A stretch of DNA of 38,464 nt from Halieaceae bacterium UBA4452 (GCA_002389505.1 DGPA01000037.1:3521-41984), one strand, 5' to 3'. Counted from the first letter of the stretch, positions 8,542-17,385 are shown. Numbers and translations are program-made. Notes: generated by a model not told the origin, from the sequence alone.

Positions 8542-8931
8542 ATGTTTGATATGGGCTTCACCGAACTGTTGCTAGTCGGTATTGTTGGCTTATTGGTGAT
8601 TGGGCCCGAGCGCCTACCTGGCACCATTCGAACGACAATGGTCTGGGTGAATCGTATTCGTCGAAGTTTTAACGACGTGCGTACAGAGGTGGAGCGCGAG
8701 CTGCATAACGATGCGGTCATGCAGGAGCTCCGCGACAGCGCAACCACCCTAAAACAAGACGTGGCGGCCATCACCAAGCCAGTTGAGACACAATTACATG
8801 AAGTGGGCGATCACTTTCGCGAGAGGACTGATAGCAGCGGCGATAGTCTTGACCGTGATCAGCCGCTGACTAATGAACCATCAAGCTCAACGGCCCAACA
8901 CCCGCCACCGAGCGGTGAGAAAGCCCATTAA
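8542..8931 (+). CDS. tatB: Twin-arginine translocase subunit TatB
   Basis: TatB works with TatC as the receptor for twin-arginine signal peptides. It has 129 residues. The N-terminal membrane helix MGFTELLLVGIVGLLVIGPE carries the conserved Glu8 and the GPERLP hinge. It is followed by a long amphipathic helix (RSFNDVRTEVERELHND) and a disordered Ser/Pro-rich tail. The TatB hallmarks (Glu8, GPERLP, MFD start) separate it from TatA. Its stop overlaps the tatC ATG by one base. Confidence 0.96.
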   Translation: MFDMGFTELLLVGIVGLLVIGPERLPGTIRTTMVWVNRIRRSFNDVRTEVERELHNDAVMQELRDSATTLKQDVAAITKPVETQLHEVGDHFRERTDSSGDSLDRDQPLTNEPSSSTAQHPPPSGEKAH

Positions 8932-9683
8932 TGTCTGATCAATTGCACGACGATCCGCAGCCCCTCGTTGCTCATCTCACGGAACTTCGCGATCGACTGT
9001 TGCGTGCCCTGTTATCGGTGTTGTTGATATTCATTTGCCTATTTCCCTTTGCCAACGAGATTTATACCTTTGTTTCTGAGCCACTAAGGGCATTACTGCC
9101 CGAGGGCTCTAGCATGATCGCTACCGATGTTGCCTCGCCGTTTCTAACCCCCTTCAAGCTGACCTTAGTCACGGCCATCTTCCTTGCAATCCCGGTCATT
9201 CTTTATCAGCTGTGGGCATTTGTCGCACCGGGTATGTATCGGACGGAAAAGCGCGTCGCGTTCCCACTATTGGCCTCCTCGGTCATACTTTTCTACGCCG
9301 GTGCGGCCTTTGCTTACTTTGTGGTTTTTCCGCTAATCTTTGCTTTCTTCACCAGCGTTGGGCCAAGCGATGTCGCAGTGATGACCGATATAAATCGCTA
9401 TCTAGATTTTGTTTTGAAGCTGTTTTTTGCCTTCGGTATTGCCTTTGAAATTCCCATCGCGGCAGTAATACTCATTTGGACTGGCGTAATGACACCCGAG
9501 GCCCTGGCCAAAAAGCGGCCTTTTATCATTGTCGGATGTTTTGTATTTGGTATGTTGCTCACGCCCCCAGATGTCATCTCACAGTCGCTGTTAGCGATAC
9601 CCATGTGGATGCTTTTTGAGGTGGGGGTGTTTTTTGGTCGCTTTGTCCTAAAACGTCGCCTAGAGACCGACGACACACCGTAG
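8931..9683 (+). CDS. tatC: Twin-arginine translocase subunit TatC
   Basis: TatC is the core receptor of the Tat translocase, with six predicted membrane helices in 250 residues. Motifs are HLTELRDRLLRALL at the cytoplasmic N-terminus and FVAPGMYRTEKR. In the latter the Phe and Glu match residues 94 and 103 of E. coli TatC that bind the signal peptide. The later helices include FVLKLFFAFGIAFEIP and FGMLLTPPDVISQ. Translation is coupled to tatB. No terminator is visible downstream before the ABC transporter gene. Confidence 0.97.
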   Translation: MSDQLHDDPQPLVAHLTELRDRLLRALLSVLLIFICLFPFANEIYTFVSEPLRALLPEGSSMIATDVASPFLTPFKLTLVTAIFLAIPVILYQLWAFVAPGMYRTEKRVAFPLLASSVILFYAGAAFAYFVVFPLIFAFFTSVGPSDVAVMTDINRYLDFVLKLFFAFGIAFEIPIAAVILIWTGVMTPEALAKKRPFIIVGCFVFGMLLTPPDVISQSLLAIPMWMLFEVGVFFGRFVLKRRLETDDTP

Positions 9684-9769
9684 ACGTTGACGCCCCCCCC
9701 TATTACTTAGCCTGAGCGACCCACCCTTGAGCCACTCAGTAACACCTAACCCCAAGGATCCAATGTCTT

Positions 9770-11575
9770 TTGACTGATACTGACCCAAACGCGCCAACAC
9801 CCACCAAAAATTTCGGCCCTTTAAAGCAGTTATTACACTTTTTATGGCCTCACAAGTGGCGCCTCGTTGCCGCTTCCATCGCATTGGTGTTTACCGCCTT
9901 AGCGCAGCTATCGCTCGGTTATGGTGTTCGAATACTGATCGATGAGGGATTCTCCAGCACCGACAATTCCGGCTTAAGGCAGGCTGTCGCCTTTATGATG
10001 GTGGTGGGTTGCGCTATGGCCGTTGGCGCGATGATTCGCTTTTACTTGGTGACCTGGCTTGGCGAGCGCGTTAGCGCGGACCTGCGCAGCGCAGCTTTCA
10101 AAAATTTAGTGCGCCTTCAGCCCAGCTATTTTGAAAGTAATGAGGCCGGTGAAATCATGTCCCGGCTCACCACTGACACCACGTTGCTGCAATCGCTGAT
10201 TGGCTCTTCGGTCAGCCTCGCCGCGCGCAATGGCCTGTCGCTAGTCGGCGCTCTGACCATGATGGTCATTACCAACGTGAAACTCAGCCTCATCATTTTG
10301 CTGGTAGTTCCACTCACTATTTTACCCATCATGGTCTTTGGTCGACGGGTGCGCACATTATCGAACCAATCGCAACAAAGTATTGCGGAAGTCGGGAGTC
10401 GCGCCGGTGAAGTCCTCCAGGCGATCAAGGTTGTGCAAAGTTATAACCGTGAAAATTTAGAGCAGCAGCTATTTGATGTCAGCGTAGAGTCGGCATTTGC
10501 CATTGCCAAACGCCGAATTCTTCAGCGGACTATTTTAACCGGTGTGGCTATCACCTTATTGTTGGCGGGCCTTGTGGGCATGATGTGGTCGGGGGGCCAA
10601 GACGTCATCCAAGGTCGCATGAGCGGCGGTGAGTTGGGTGCTTTTGTTTTTTATGCAGTCATCGTCGGTAGCGCTTTTGCAACGCTGTCTGAGGTGTGGG
10701 GTGATCTCCAACGGGCAGCAGGCGCCGCGGAACGACTACTGGAATTGATGGCCGAACGCAGCGCTATTGACGACAACGGCGTTCGGCAACCTGACCGGCA
10801 ACAGGCTATCCGATTTAATAACCTCACTTTTGCTTACCCTAGCCGTCCCAACAACCCCGCGTTAATCGATTTCGAACTCACCGTGGATGCAGGTTGCTCC
10901 TTGGCGCTGGTGGGGCCATCAGGAGCGGGTAAGTCAACCGTGTTTGAATTGCTTCAACGCTTCCATGACCCTCGGCTGGGTCATATTAGCTACGGCAAAG
11001 TCGATATTCGCGACATACCGCTCGATGAGTGGCGCGACAAAGCCGCGCTAGTACCTCAGACGCCGGTACTGTTTAGCGGTGATATTCGACACAATATTGC
11101 CTACGGCAACCCTGAAGCTAGCGACGCGCAAATAGAGTCAGCGGCCCGCGCAGCCTACGCCCACGATTTCATTATTCAGCTGCCAGAGAGCTACCAAAGT
11201 CAACTGGGAGCGCAAGGCGTGCGACTATCTGGCGGGCAGCGCCAACGGCTTGCGCTGGCTAGAGCCATTCTCAATGATCCAGAAATACTGCTGCTCGATG
11301 AAGCGACCAGCGCGCTGGATACTGAAAGCGAATATTACGTGCAACAGGCGTTGACCGAGGTCATGCGTGATCGAACGACTATTGTTATTGCGCATCGTTT
11401 ATCCACCATCATGAATGCTGATAAAATAGCCGTTATAGAAAACGGTCAAGTCATAGCCACAGGAACTCATCATCAGCTACTGGATAATTGTCCGCTCTAC
11501 GCTCGACTGGCCAGTCTTCAATTTGATGAGTATCGATTAGAATCCCCTACCAACGATTCAGCTATCGTCTCTTAG
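9770..11575 (+). CDS. ABC exporter, fused permease-ATPase (MsbA/LmrA-like)
   Basis: This is a 601-residue half-transporter of the type-IV exporter fold, which works as a homodimer in the inner membrane. A six-helix membrane domain spans about residues 20-310. The ATPase domain follows, with Walker A GPSGAGKST near residue 380, the signature LSGGQRQRLALARA, Walker B ILLLDEATSALD, and the switch His in VIAHRLST. The substrate cannot be told; lipids, peptides or drugs are all handled by this class. The only start near the membrane domain is TTG at 9770. The good ribosome site AAGGA at 9754-9758 instead suits an ATG at 9763, which is out of frame and stops after four codons (see findings). A terminator follows the gene. 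Confidence 0.9.
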   Translation: MTDTDPNAPTPTKNFGPLKQLLHFLWPHKWRLVAASIALVFTALAQLSLGYGVRILIDEGFSSTDNSGLRQAVAFMMVVGCAMAVGAMIRFYLVTWLGERVSADLRSAAFKNLVRLQPSYFESNEAGEIMSRLTTDTTLLQSLIGSSVSLAARNGLSLVGALTMMVITNVKLSLIILLVVPLTILPIMVFGRRVRTLSNQSQQSIAEVGSRAGEVLQAIKVVQSYNRENLEQQLFDVSVESAFAIAKRRILQRTILTGVAITLLLAGLVGMMWSGGQDVIQGRMSGGELGAFVFYAVIVGSAFATLSEVWGDLQRAAGAAERLLELMAERSAIDDNGVRQPDRQQAIRFNNLTFAYPSRPNNPALIDFELTVDAGCSLALVGPSGAGKSTVFELLQRFHDPRLGHISYGKVDIRDIPLDEWRDKAALVPQTPVLFSGDIRHNIAYGNPEASDAQIESAARAAYAHDFIIQLPESYQSQLGAQGVRLSGGQRQRLALARAILNDPEILLLDEATSALDTESEYYVQQALTEVMRDRTTIVIAHRLSTIMNADKIAVIENGQVIATGTHHQLLDNCPLYARLASLQFDEYRLESPTNDSAIVS

Positions 11576-11652
11576 GGAGGCGTTAATCGGTGGCGGTGAC
11601 AGGTGCCGGCCCTAGTCAGACAACAAGCCGTAGCCCTCGAGGTGTTAGTGCG

Positions 11653-11682
11653 AAAAAAACCCGCAAACTGCGGGCTTTTTTT
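11653..11682. terminator. Bidirectional intrinsic terminator between ABC exporter and pntB
   Basis: A GC stem CCCGCA / TGCGGG with an AAC loop (11660-11674) is flanked by a run of A on the left and seven T on the right. It can therefore stop transcription from both the ABC exporter gene on the plus strand and the pnt operon on the minus strand. It lies in the 128-base convergent gap between the two, as expected. Confidence 0.9.
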
Positions 11683-11703
11683 AATGCTCAATCCTTGAAG
11701 TCC

Positions 11704-13065
11704 TTAACCCGATAATTCACGCACCAATTTACTCAATGTTTCTTTGGCATCACCAAATAGCATGCGCGTATTTTCTTTGTAGAACAGTGGATTCTCAATA
11801 CCAGCAAAACCTGAGGCCATTGACCGTTTGAGTACAAAGACTGTCTGCGCATCAGCCACATTAATGACCGGCATGCCGTAAATTGGTGAAGATTCCATTT
11901 CTCGTGCGGCAGGATTTACGACGTCATTGGCACCGATGACAATGGCCACGTCGATCAACTCCATGCGTGGGTTTATTTCATCCATTTCAAGCAGCTGATC
12001 GTAAGGCACGTCCGCTTCTGCGAGCAGCACATTCATGTGCCCTGGCATACGTCCAGCGACGGGATGAATGCCAAAGTTGACCTCTGCACCGTTGGCTTCC
12101 AACAGGTCGCCCAGCTCTTTGACCACGTGCTGGGCCTGCGCCACTGCCATGCCATAGCCTGGGATAATCGCCACATTGGTGGCGGCTTCAAGAATGTAGT
12201 AGGCGTCTTCAGCAGTGATTGGCTTAATTTCACCGTCAATTTCAGTCGCTTCGTTAGCGACACTGGCAAACCCAGAGAACAATACGTTACTGAGGGATCG
12301 ATTCATGGCCTTGCACATAATTTGGGTCAAAATAATGCCAGAGGCACCAACCAGTGACCCGGCAACAATCAACACGTTGTTATTGATGGCAAAACCTGCG
12401 GCACAAGCGGCTAGCCCCGAATAGCTATTCAACAGGGAGATCACCACTGGCATATCAGCACCGCCGATAGGGATCACCACCATAATGCCGAACACCAACG
12501 ATAAGCCAATCACCGCATAGAGCCATGTAGGGTCAGTGGGCTGAAGACAAAACATGACTGCACTGCCAACCACACCAGCAATGATGAGCGAATTGACCAG
12601 CTGTTGGCCCTTGAACATGACCGCACCACTACCGAGTATCTCACTCAACTTGCCATAAGCAATCAGTGAGCCGGTGAGTGTGACGCCACCAATCAGTATG
12701 GACAACACAATGGTAACAAGGGTGAAAGTAGCCGCATCGGGTGTCAAAGCAGCCCAACCGACCAGTAATGACGCCGCACCACCCAAACCATTGAACAGTG
12801 CCACCATCTCGGGCATTGATGTCATGGCGATGGCGCGGGCAGCGATAGCACCGATAGCACCACCGACCACCATGCCAGCCGCTATCCAAGTAAAATCAAC
12901 GATGCCTTGGTCGAGAAGGGCGACTACAATAGCCGTCAGCATGCCCACGGCCGATATCATATTGCCCTTGCGGGCAGTCGCAGGTGAACCGAGCTTCTTT
13001 AAACCAAAAATAAATAAGCCTGACGCCAGCACATAGCCTAGGGAAATCACTACCGATAGGTCCAC
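11704..13065 (-). CDS. pntB: NAD(P) transhydrogenase subunit beta
   Basis: PntB is the beta subunit of the proton-translocating transhydrogenase. It contributes membrane helices and the NADP(H)-binding domain III to the enzyme that uses the proton gradient to reduce NADP+ with NADH. It has 453 residues. About eight or nine hydrophobic helices fill the first 270 residues. Domain III follows, with the nucleotide loop PGYGMAVAQAQH, the GIHPVAGRMPGHMNVLLAEA segment and VIGANDVVNPAAR. The start is GTG with an AAGGAGG ribosome site seven bases upstream, two bases after the pntAB stop. Confidence 0.97.
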   Translation of the reverse strand: MDLSVVISLGYVLASGLFIFGLKKLGSPATARKGNMISAVGMLTAIVVALLDQGIVDFTWIAAGMVVGGAIGAIAARAIAMTSMPEMVALFNGLGGAASLLVGWAALTPDAATFTLVTIVLSILIGGVTLTGSLIAYGKLSEILGSGAVMFKGQQLVNSLIIAGVVGSAVMFCLQPTDPTWLYAVIGLSLVFGIMVVIPIGGADMPVVISLLNSYSGLAACAAGFAINNNVLIVAGSLVGASGIILTQIMCKAMNRSLSNVLFSGFASVANEATEIDGEIKPITAEDAYYILEAATNVAIIPGYGMAVAQAQHVVKELGDLLEANGAEVNFGIHPVAGRMPGHMNVLLAEADVPYDQLLEMDEINPRMELIDVAIVIGANDVVNPAAREMESSPIYGMPVINVADAQTVFVLKRSMASGFAGIENPLFYKENTRMLFGDAKETLSKLVRELSG

Positions 13066-13067
13066 GA

Positions 13068-13352
13068 TTAGCCCTCCTTCTTCTTAAAGAAGCTCAACAT
13101 GCGGTCGGTCACCATATAGCCACCAACGACATTGATGCTGGCCAGCGCAACCGCGCCCGCGCCCAACCATTGAGCTAGATCCTGGTTACCATTGCCGGCA
13201 ATCGCTATTGCTCCCACAACGGTAATCCCCGAAATCGCATTGGCACCTGACATGAGTGGTGTATGAAGTGTTGCAGGCACTTTATTGATCAGCTCGAAGC
13301 CTAAAAAAACGGCCAGCATTAGGATAAATAAGAGATATTCAGCGCCATTCAT
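13068..13352 (-). CDS. pntAB: NAD(P) transhydrogenase subunit alpha, part 2 (membrane)
   Basis: This 94-residue protein is the membrane-spanning tail of the alpha subunit, encoded as a separate polypeptide. It has three predicted helices and the motif INKVPATLHTPLMSGANAISG, typical of PntA C-termini. I place the start at the ATG at 13352 because AAGGAG lies nine bases upstream and the pntAA stop is one base away. A TTG at 13370 would also keep the frame open but overlaps pntAA. The split alpha subunit is the three-gene form first known from Rhodospirillum and differs from the two-gene E. coli pntAB. Confidence 0.93.
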   Translation of the reverse strand: MNGAEYLLFILMLAVFLGFELINKVPATLHTPLMSGANAISGITVVGAIAIAGNGNQDLAQWLGAGAVALASINVVGGYMVTDRMLSFFKKKEG

Positions 13353-13353
13353 T

Positions 13354-14496
13354 TCAGCTCGCTCCTTCAATGATTTCTTTTATAGTAGCGTGGACGACTC
13401 CGCCCCCGTGAGTAATGACGCAACCTGGCAAAATGTCATTTTCAAGATTGAGTACAAAGGTCTTACCGTCATTGTCCCAGCTATCTTCGACGAAATTGAA
13501 CAAGTTGTTGGCATACATAGTCGTCGCGTCCCGCGCGACCACATTGGCTAAATTCCCGGTACCCACAATAGTCACGCCGTCGACGGTAACGACTTCATCA
13601 GGCACAGAGCCTTCAACATTACCACCCGTCTCCGCCGCCATATCCACCACGACCGAGCCAGGCGCCATGCCCGCGACCATATCTTTTGTCACTAGCACGG
13701 GCGGCTTCCGGCCAAACACTTGCGCGGTTGTAATCACCACGTCAGAGTCGGCAATGACGTCTTTCTGAGCCTGCCGCTGAATGTCTACCTGCTCGGGCGT
13801 CAGCTCCTGTGCGTACCCGTCCTTGGTCTGGCCCGTATCACCAAGGTCAATATCGAGAAACTTGCCGCCCAATGACTGAACCTGTTCTGCGACCACAGCC
13901 CGGGTGTCAAATGCCGTGACCTTTGCGCCCAGTCGCTTGGCGGTGGCGATAGCCTGTAGCCCGGCGACACCGGCACCAATGATAAACACCTTGGCCGGCT
14001 TCAAGGTGCCTGCTGGCGTCATCATCATGGGGAAGATGCGCGGCAATTGCGTAGCGGCAAGCATGACCGCCACATAGCCCGCTAAGTTGGCTTGTGAGCT
14101 CAGTGCATCCATTTTTTGACTGCGGGTCGAGCGAGGAATCATCTCCATACTCACCGCGGTAATATTGTTTGCCGCAAACGTTTTGATGAGTTCATGCTCA
14201 TTGAAAGGATCAAGGTAAGACACATGAATACAGCCGCTTTTGAGCTTGGCCACTTCATCAGTCTCTGGCTTACGTAACCGCAATATCATATCTGCGCTAC
14301 CCAGTAGCGCATCTCGATCGGCCTCTATTGTCGCACCTTCAGTGCGGTAATCTGCGTCACTAATACCACAGCCGGCGCCAGCGCTTGCCTCGATCACCAC
14401 GTCAGCACCTAGGCGAATTAATTTTTTTACCGTCTCTGGGGTAATGGACGCACGGTTTTCTCCCGGGTGCGTCTCACGAGGAATCGCTAATCGCAT
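13354..14496 (-). CDS. pntAA: NAD(P) transhydrogenase subunit alpha, part 1 (NAD-binding)
   Basis: This is the soluble domain I of transhydrogenase, which binds NAD(H). With the ATG at 14496 it has 380 residues, near the usual length of about 384, and begins MRLAIPRETHPGENR, the standard N-terminus. The open frame extends 17 codons further upstream without family likeness. The dinucleotide-binding fold shows IIGAGVAGLQAIATAKRLG, and the related alanine-dehydrogenase-like N-terminal half shows RASITPETVKKL. It leads the three-gene pnt operon, 121 bases after the chrR-like gene on the same strand. Confidence 0.95.
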   Translation of the reverse strand: MRLAIPRETHPGENRASITPETVKKLIRLGADVVIEASAGAGCGISDADYRTEGATIEADRDALLGSADMILRLRKPETDEVAKLKSGCIHVSYLDPFNEHELIKTFAANNITAVSMEMIPRSTRSQKMDALSSQANLAGYVAVMLAATQLPRIFPMMMTPAGTLKPAKVFIIGAGVAGLQAIATAKRLGAKVTAFDTRAVVAEQVQSLGGKFLDIDLGDTGQTKDGYAQELTPEQVDIQRQAQKDVIADSDVVITTAQVFGRKPPVLVTKDMVAGMAPGSVVVDMAAETGGNVEGSVPDEVVTVDGVTIVGTGNLANVVARDATTMYANNLFNFVEDSWDNDGKTFVLNLENDILPGCVITHGGGVVHATIKEIIEGAS

Positions 14497-14585
14497 ATGA
14501 ACCAGCCTACTAGTTGTTGAGTGTCGGGTAACAAATACGCTCAGCAACAGTTACCTGAATCTGCGCATACTCGCTTTATTTTTTG

Positions 14586-14612
14586 CTTATATTATTGAGA
14601 TTATTCGTGCAA
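14586..14612 (-). promoter_or_regulatory. Possible sigma-70 promoter of pntAA
   Basis: On the minus strand TTGCAC (14612-14607) and TATAAG (14591-14586) lie 15 bases apart in the AT-rich gap between chrR-like gene and pntAA. The boxes are good but the spacer is shorter than the preferred 17, so the call is weak. It would give pntAA expression independent of the sigma/anti-sigma pair. Confidence 0.3.
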
Positions 14613-14617
14613 CGTTT

Positions 14618-15277
14618 TTATCCTGCCTGAAGTTGCAAAAACGGGTTCAACCAGCGGTATTGCCAGCTGGTAAATTGCAAGGGAGCATCAAGCACAGCAA
14701 GGCATATACATTCCTCGCCATCGATAGCCGTTGGTGCATGAACGTCTGAGGCATCTCGAAACACAAAGTCGCCGGGATGGTAAGTGCCCAGCTCGTCAGA
14801 GAACCCCCCTTCTAACACCAAGGTCATTTCAGCGCCGCCATGACGATGGTTGGGGATGTTACCGCCAGCAGCAATCCTGTAAAGCGCAAATTCGCGCTGA
14901 TCATCGCCCGTTTGCAAATGACTGACGCTGAGTGAGCGCGTCACCCGTTTCCATGCCAGCTGGCTAAAATCGCCGTTAATGATGCGATTCAATAACCCGG
15001 GCAAATCAACTCGCCTGTGCCGAACACGCTGCTGGATGAAGCTCAATGGCACCGGCTCGTCAAGTCGTGCAAGGATAGAATCGAGTACGGATTCAGAGAC
15101 CGCTACCGGCACCAGCTGCTCCATAAGCACACCCCCAATGGACTGCAGTTGCTCAGTAGAGCCACGGCAGCAGTCGCAGTAATTGAGGTGAGCTGAGACA
15201 CACGCTGCCTGAGCAACAGGCAAGGTACCTGCGGCAAAATCGATGAGAATATCTGCTGAAGGGTGGTGCTTAATCAT
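14618..15277 (-). CDS. chrR: ChrR-like zinc anti-sigma factor with C-terminal cupin
   Basis: This is a 219-residue anti-sigma factor that should hold the neighbouring ECF sigma factor inactive until singlet oxygen or a related stress is sensed. The N-terminal zinc anti-sigma domain begins MIKHHPSADIL and has the HxxxCxxC motif as HLNYCDCC near residues 31-38. The C-terminal cupin has NHRHGGAEMTLVLEG and DVHAP, matching the His, His, Glu and His zinc ligands of Rhodobacter ChrR. The ATG at 15277 fits the family N-terminus; an in-frame TTG at 15316 is possible. It lies about 90 bases downstream of the sigma gene, in the usual sigma/anti-sigma order. Confidence 0.88.
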   Translation of the reverse strand: MIKHHPSADILIDFAAGTLPVAQAACVSAHLNYCDCCRGSTEQLQSIGGVLMEQLVPVAVSESVLDSILARLDEPVPLSFIQQRVRHRRVDLPGLLNRIINGDFSQLAWKRVTRSLSVSHLQTGDDQREFALYRIAAGGNIPNHRHGGAEMTLVLEGGFSDELGTYHPGDFVFRDASDVHAPTAIDGEECICLAVLDAPLQFTSWQYRWLNPFLQLQAG

Positions 15278-15367
15278 TTTCTGTCTGCCCCGTGACGCAC
15301 TGGGCCTTAATGCCAAAGCGTCTTTTCACTGTTCATGGGAGATCTACGCACAATGACGGGAACTGGT

Positions 15368-15988
15368 TTACACGCGTGCCATTTGCACTTGCAGTTTCTG
15401 AATAGCCAGTCTAACCCGAGACTTCACCGTGCCTAAGGGGAGGTCAAGCTCTGCAGCCGCCTCTGAGTGGGATTTACCTTCCATATATACCTTGGCTAAG
15501 ATTTGCGCTTGATCCGGGGGTAGCTGCCCCATAAGCGCCTTCACCCGCGCTGCACCACGACGGGTATGGAGCACGGCAAACGGCTCCTCATCTTCGAGCT
15601 CGATACTCAAATCATCAGCCGCCAGCGGCGTGTCAAATTTTTGCAGGCGGCGAAACATATCGGTACGACAGTTCCGAGCGATGGTGTAAATCCAGGTGCT
15701 AGCCGCCGCCTTCTCAGGATTAAAGCCGTCGGCCTTCTGCCAGACTTTTAGCATCACTTCCTGAACGAGCTCATCCGCATGGGTCTGAGACAAGCTAGAG
15801 CCAGCAAGCGCAAATGCCTTAATCAGCGGGCCAAAATGGCGAAAAAATCGGGTGAACGCGGCTCGATCATTTGTTTTACCGATTAACACCAGGCATTCAC
15901 TCCACTCATCGGTGCGCCGCCCTGTAGGGGCAGACCAACTCGTTTTGCGCTGCTCGACCTGCTTTTTGTCGTCCATCATCTCAGCCAT
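15368..15988 (-). CDS. rpoE: ECF RNA polymerase sigma factor, RpoE/ECF11 type
   Basis: This is an extracytoplasmic-function sigma factor of about 206 residues paired with the ChrR-like gene, which points to the singlet-oxygen group (ECF11). Region 2 shows HADELVQEVMLKVWQKADGF then STWIYTIARNCRTDMFRR. Region 4 shows the helix-turn-helix GKSHSEAAAELDLPLGTVKSRVRLA. Possible starts are ATGs at 15988, 15979 and 15976 and a GTG at 16018; none has a strong ribosome site. It is transcribed away from the five-gene lipid unit that is its likely main target. No photolyase gene is present in the window. The symbol rpoE here means the Rhodobacter sense, not the E. coli envelope-stress factor. Confidence 0.88.
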   Translation of the reverse strand: MAEMMDDKKQVEQRKTSWSAPTGRRTDEWSECLVLIGKTNDRAAFTRFFRHFGPLIKAFALAGSSLSQTHADELVQEVMLKVWQKADGFNPEKAAASTWIYTIARNCRTDMFRRLQKFDTPLAADDLSIELEDEEPFAVLHTRRGAARVKALMGQLPPDQAQILAKVYMEGKSHSEAAAELDLPLGTVKSRVRLAIQKLQVQMARV

Positions 15989-16053
15989 CCAAAACCGCGT
16001 AATAGCTCGAGAATACACGAAACAGGGGGTCGCGTAAGCTTGACTAGCCGGCC

Positions 16054-16083
16054 TGATCCATGCCTAGGTCAGTATCGTATGTT
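16054..16083 (+). promoter_or_regulatory. Putative ECF11 (RpoE/ChrR) promoter of the lipid operon
   Basis: TGATCC at 16054-16059 equals the -35 box known for the Rhodobacter RpoE regulon. It is followed 18 bases later by TATGTT at 16078-16083. Transcription would start near 16090, about 30 bases before the chosen GTG of the FAD oxidoreductase gene. This also argues against the upstream in-frame ATG at 16060, which would lie inside the promoter. I found no equally good copy facing the sigma gene. Confidence 0.55.
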
Positions 16084-16119
16084 AGTGATGATCACATAAT
16101 AGCGGGGGATGCGCGTGCT

Positions 16120-17385
16120 GTGAAAATAGCCATTGTTGGTTCAGGCATTTCAGGGCTCGGCTGTGCCCACCGATTGCACAAGCTTGGCCATGATATAGCG
16201 GTCTTCGAGGCGGGCGGCCGTATTGGCGGTCACACAGCGACCTATGATGTTCGCTTGGGCGCACGACGTTACGCCATCGACACGGGCTTTATTGTCTATA
16301 ACGACTGGACCTACCCGGCGTTCATTGAGCTAATGACCGAGCTAGGGGTCCCCACAAAACCCACAGAAATGGGGTTTTCGGTGAGCGATATCGAGACCGG
16401 TCTAGAGTACTCGGGGTCTAACCTCAACACGTTATTTGCCCAGCGGCGTAACTTGCTGTCGCCGCGCTTTTTGCGCATGGTACGAGAAATTCTTCGCTTC
16501 AATAAACACGCTGTCGCCGACCTCGAAGCAGGCAGGCTGTCCCCCGACGAAACCCTCGGGGAGTATCTGCGCAAAAATAAGTACAGTGACACCTTTCGTC
16601 GCCAATACTTACTGGCAATGACCTCGGCCATTTGGTCGGCAGATATTGCTGACGCTGCTGAGTTTCCCGTTGAATTCTTCATTCGCTTCTTCCGTAATCA
16701 TGGGCTTCTACAGGTCAAAAATCGTCCCCAGTGGCGGGTCATTGAGGGTGGCAGCCGTGAATACCTTGCACCGCTGACCGCAGGCTTTGAAGACCGTATT
16801 CATCTGAACCACCCGGTCCAAGCGGTTGTACGCGAAGTCAATCAACCGATAAGCCTGCGCTTTGTCAACGGTACGGCGCAGGCATTTGATCAGGTGGTGA
16901 TGGCCACCCATTCAGACCAAGCTTTGAAACTGCTGCAGGCGCCTACTGCCCTAGAGACCGACATTCTTGGTGCCATTCCCTATCGTGACAACGACGTGGT
17001 GTTACATACGGACAGTCGATTACTCCCCAAGGACCGCAAAACGTGGTCGAGTTGGAATTACCGTCTCAAAGCCGGCAGTCATCGTGCTGTCGTCACCTAC
17101 AACATGAATATATTACAGGGCATAAACGCACCAGAGACCTTCTGCGTGACCCTCAACGACAGCGACGCCATCAACCCATTACGAATCCTTGGGCGTTTTA
17201 ACTACGCGCATCCTCAGTTCACTATTGGCGCCGTCAAAGCCCAGACCCGCTGGCATGAAATTAACGGCACTCACAACACCTGGTTTTGTGGTGCCTATTG
17301 GCACAATGGCTTTCATGAGGATGGTTTACGCAGTGGTTTGCGCGTGGCTGACGCAATGACTGAGGTCCGGCAGGCACTCGCGTGA
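16120..17385 (+). CDS. FAD-dependent oxidoreductase (COG2907-type, amine-oxidase-like fold)
   Basis: This is a flavoprotein of 421 residues with an N-terminal dinucleotide fold IAIVGSGISGLGCAHRL, the acidic strand end FEAGGRIGGHT and a C-terminal FAD segment FCGAYWHNGFHEDGL. The family is repeatedly found with DUF1365 and Cfa-like methyltransferase genes and in singlet-oxygen regulons, and is thought to act on membrane fatty acids, perhaps as a desaturase or oxidase. I chose the GTG at 16120 because GGGGGA lies ten bases upstream and the fold starts at once. The in-frame ATG at 16060 would add 20 residues that overlap the promoter. DUF1365 starts within its last codons. Confidence 0.85.
   Translation: MKIAIVGSGISGLGCAHRLHKLGHDIAVFEAGGRIGGHTATYDVRLGARRYAIDTGFIVYNDWTYPAFIELMTELGVPTKPTEMGFSVSDIETGLEYSGSNLNTLFAQRRNLLSPRFLRMVREILRFNKHAVADLEAGRLSPDETLGEYLRKNKYSDTFRRQYLLAMTSAIWSADIADAAEFPVEFFIRFFRNHGLLQVKNRPQWRVIEGGSREYLAPLTAGFEDRIHLNHPVQAVVREVNQPISLRFVNGTAQAFDQVVMATHSDQALKLLQAPTALETDILGAIPYRDNDVVLHTDSRLLPKDRKTWSSWNYRLKAGSHRAVVTYNMNILQGINAPETFCVTLNDSDAINPLRILGRFNYAHPQFTIGAVKAQTRWHEINGTHNTWFCGAYWHNGFHEDGLRSGLRVADAMTEVRQALA

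Noticed and set aside
16060..16119. ATG start of the FAD oxidoreductase at 16060
   Set aside because: It would fall between the -35 and -10 boxes of the likely promoter. The GTG at 16120 has a ribosome site and begins directly at the FAD fold.
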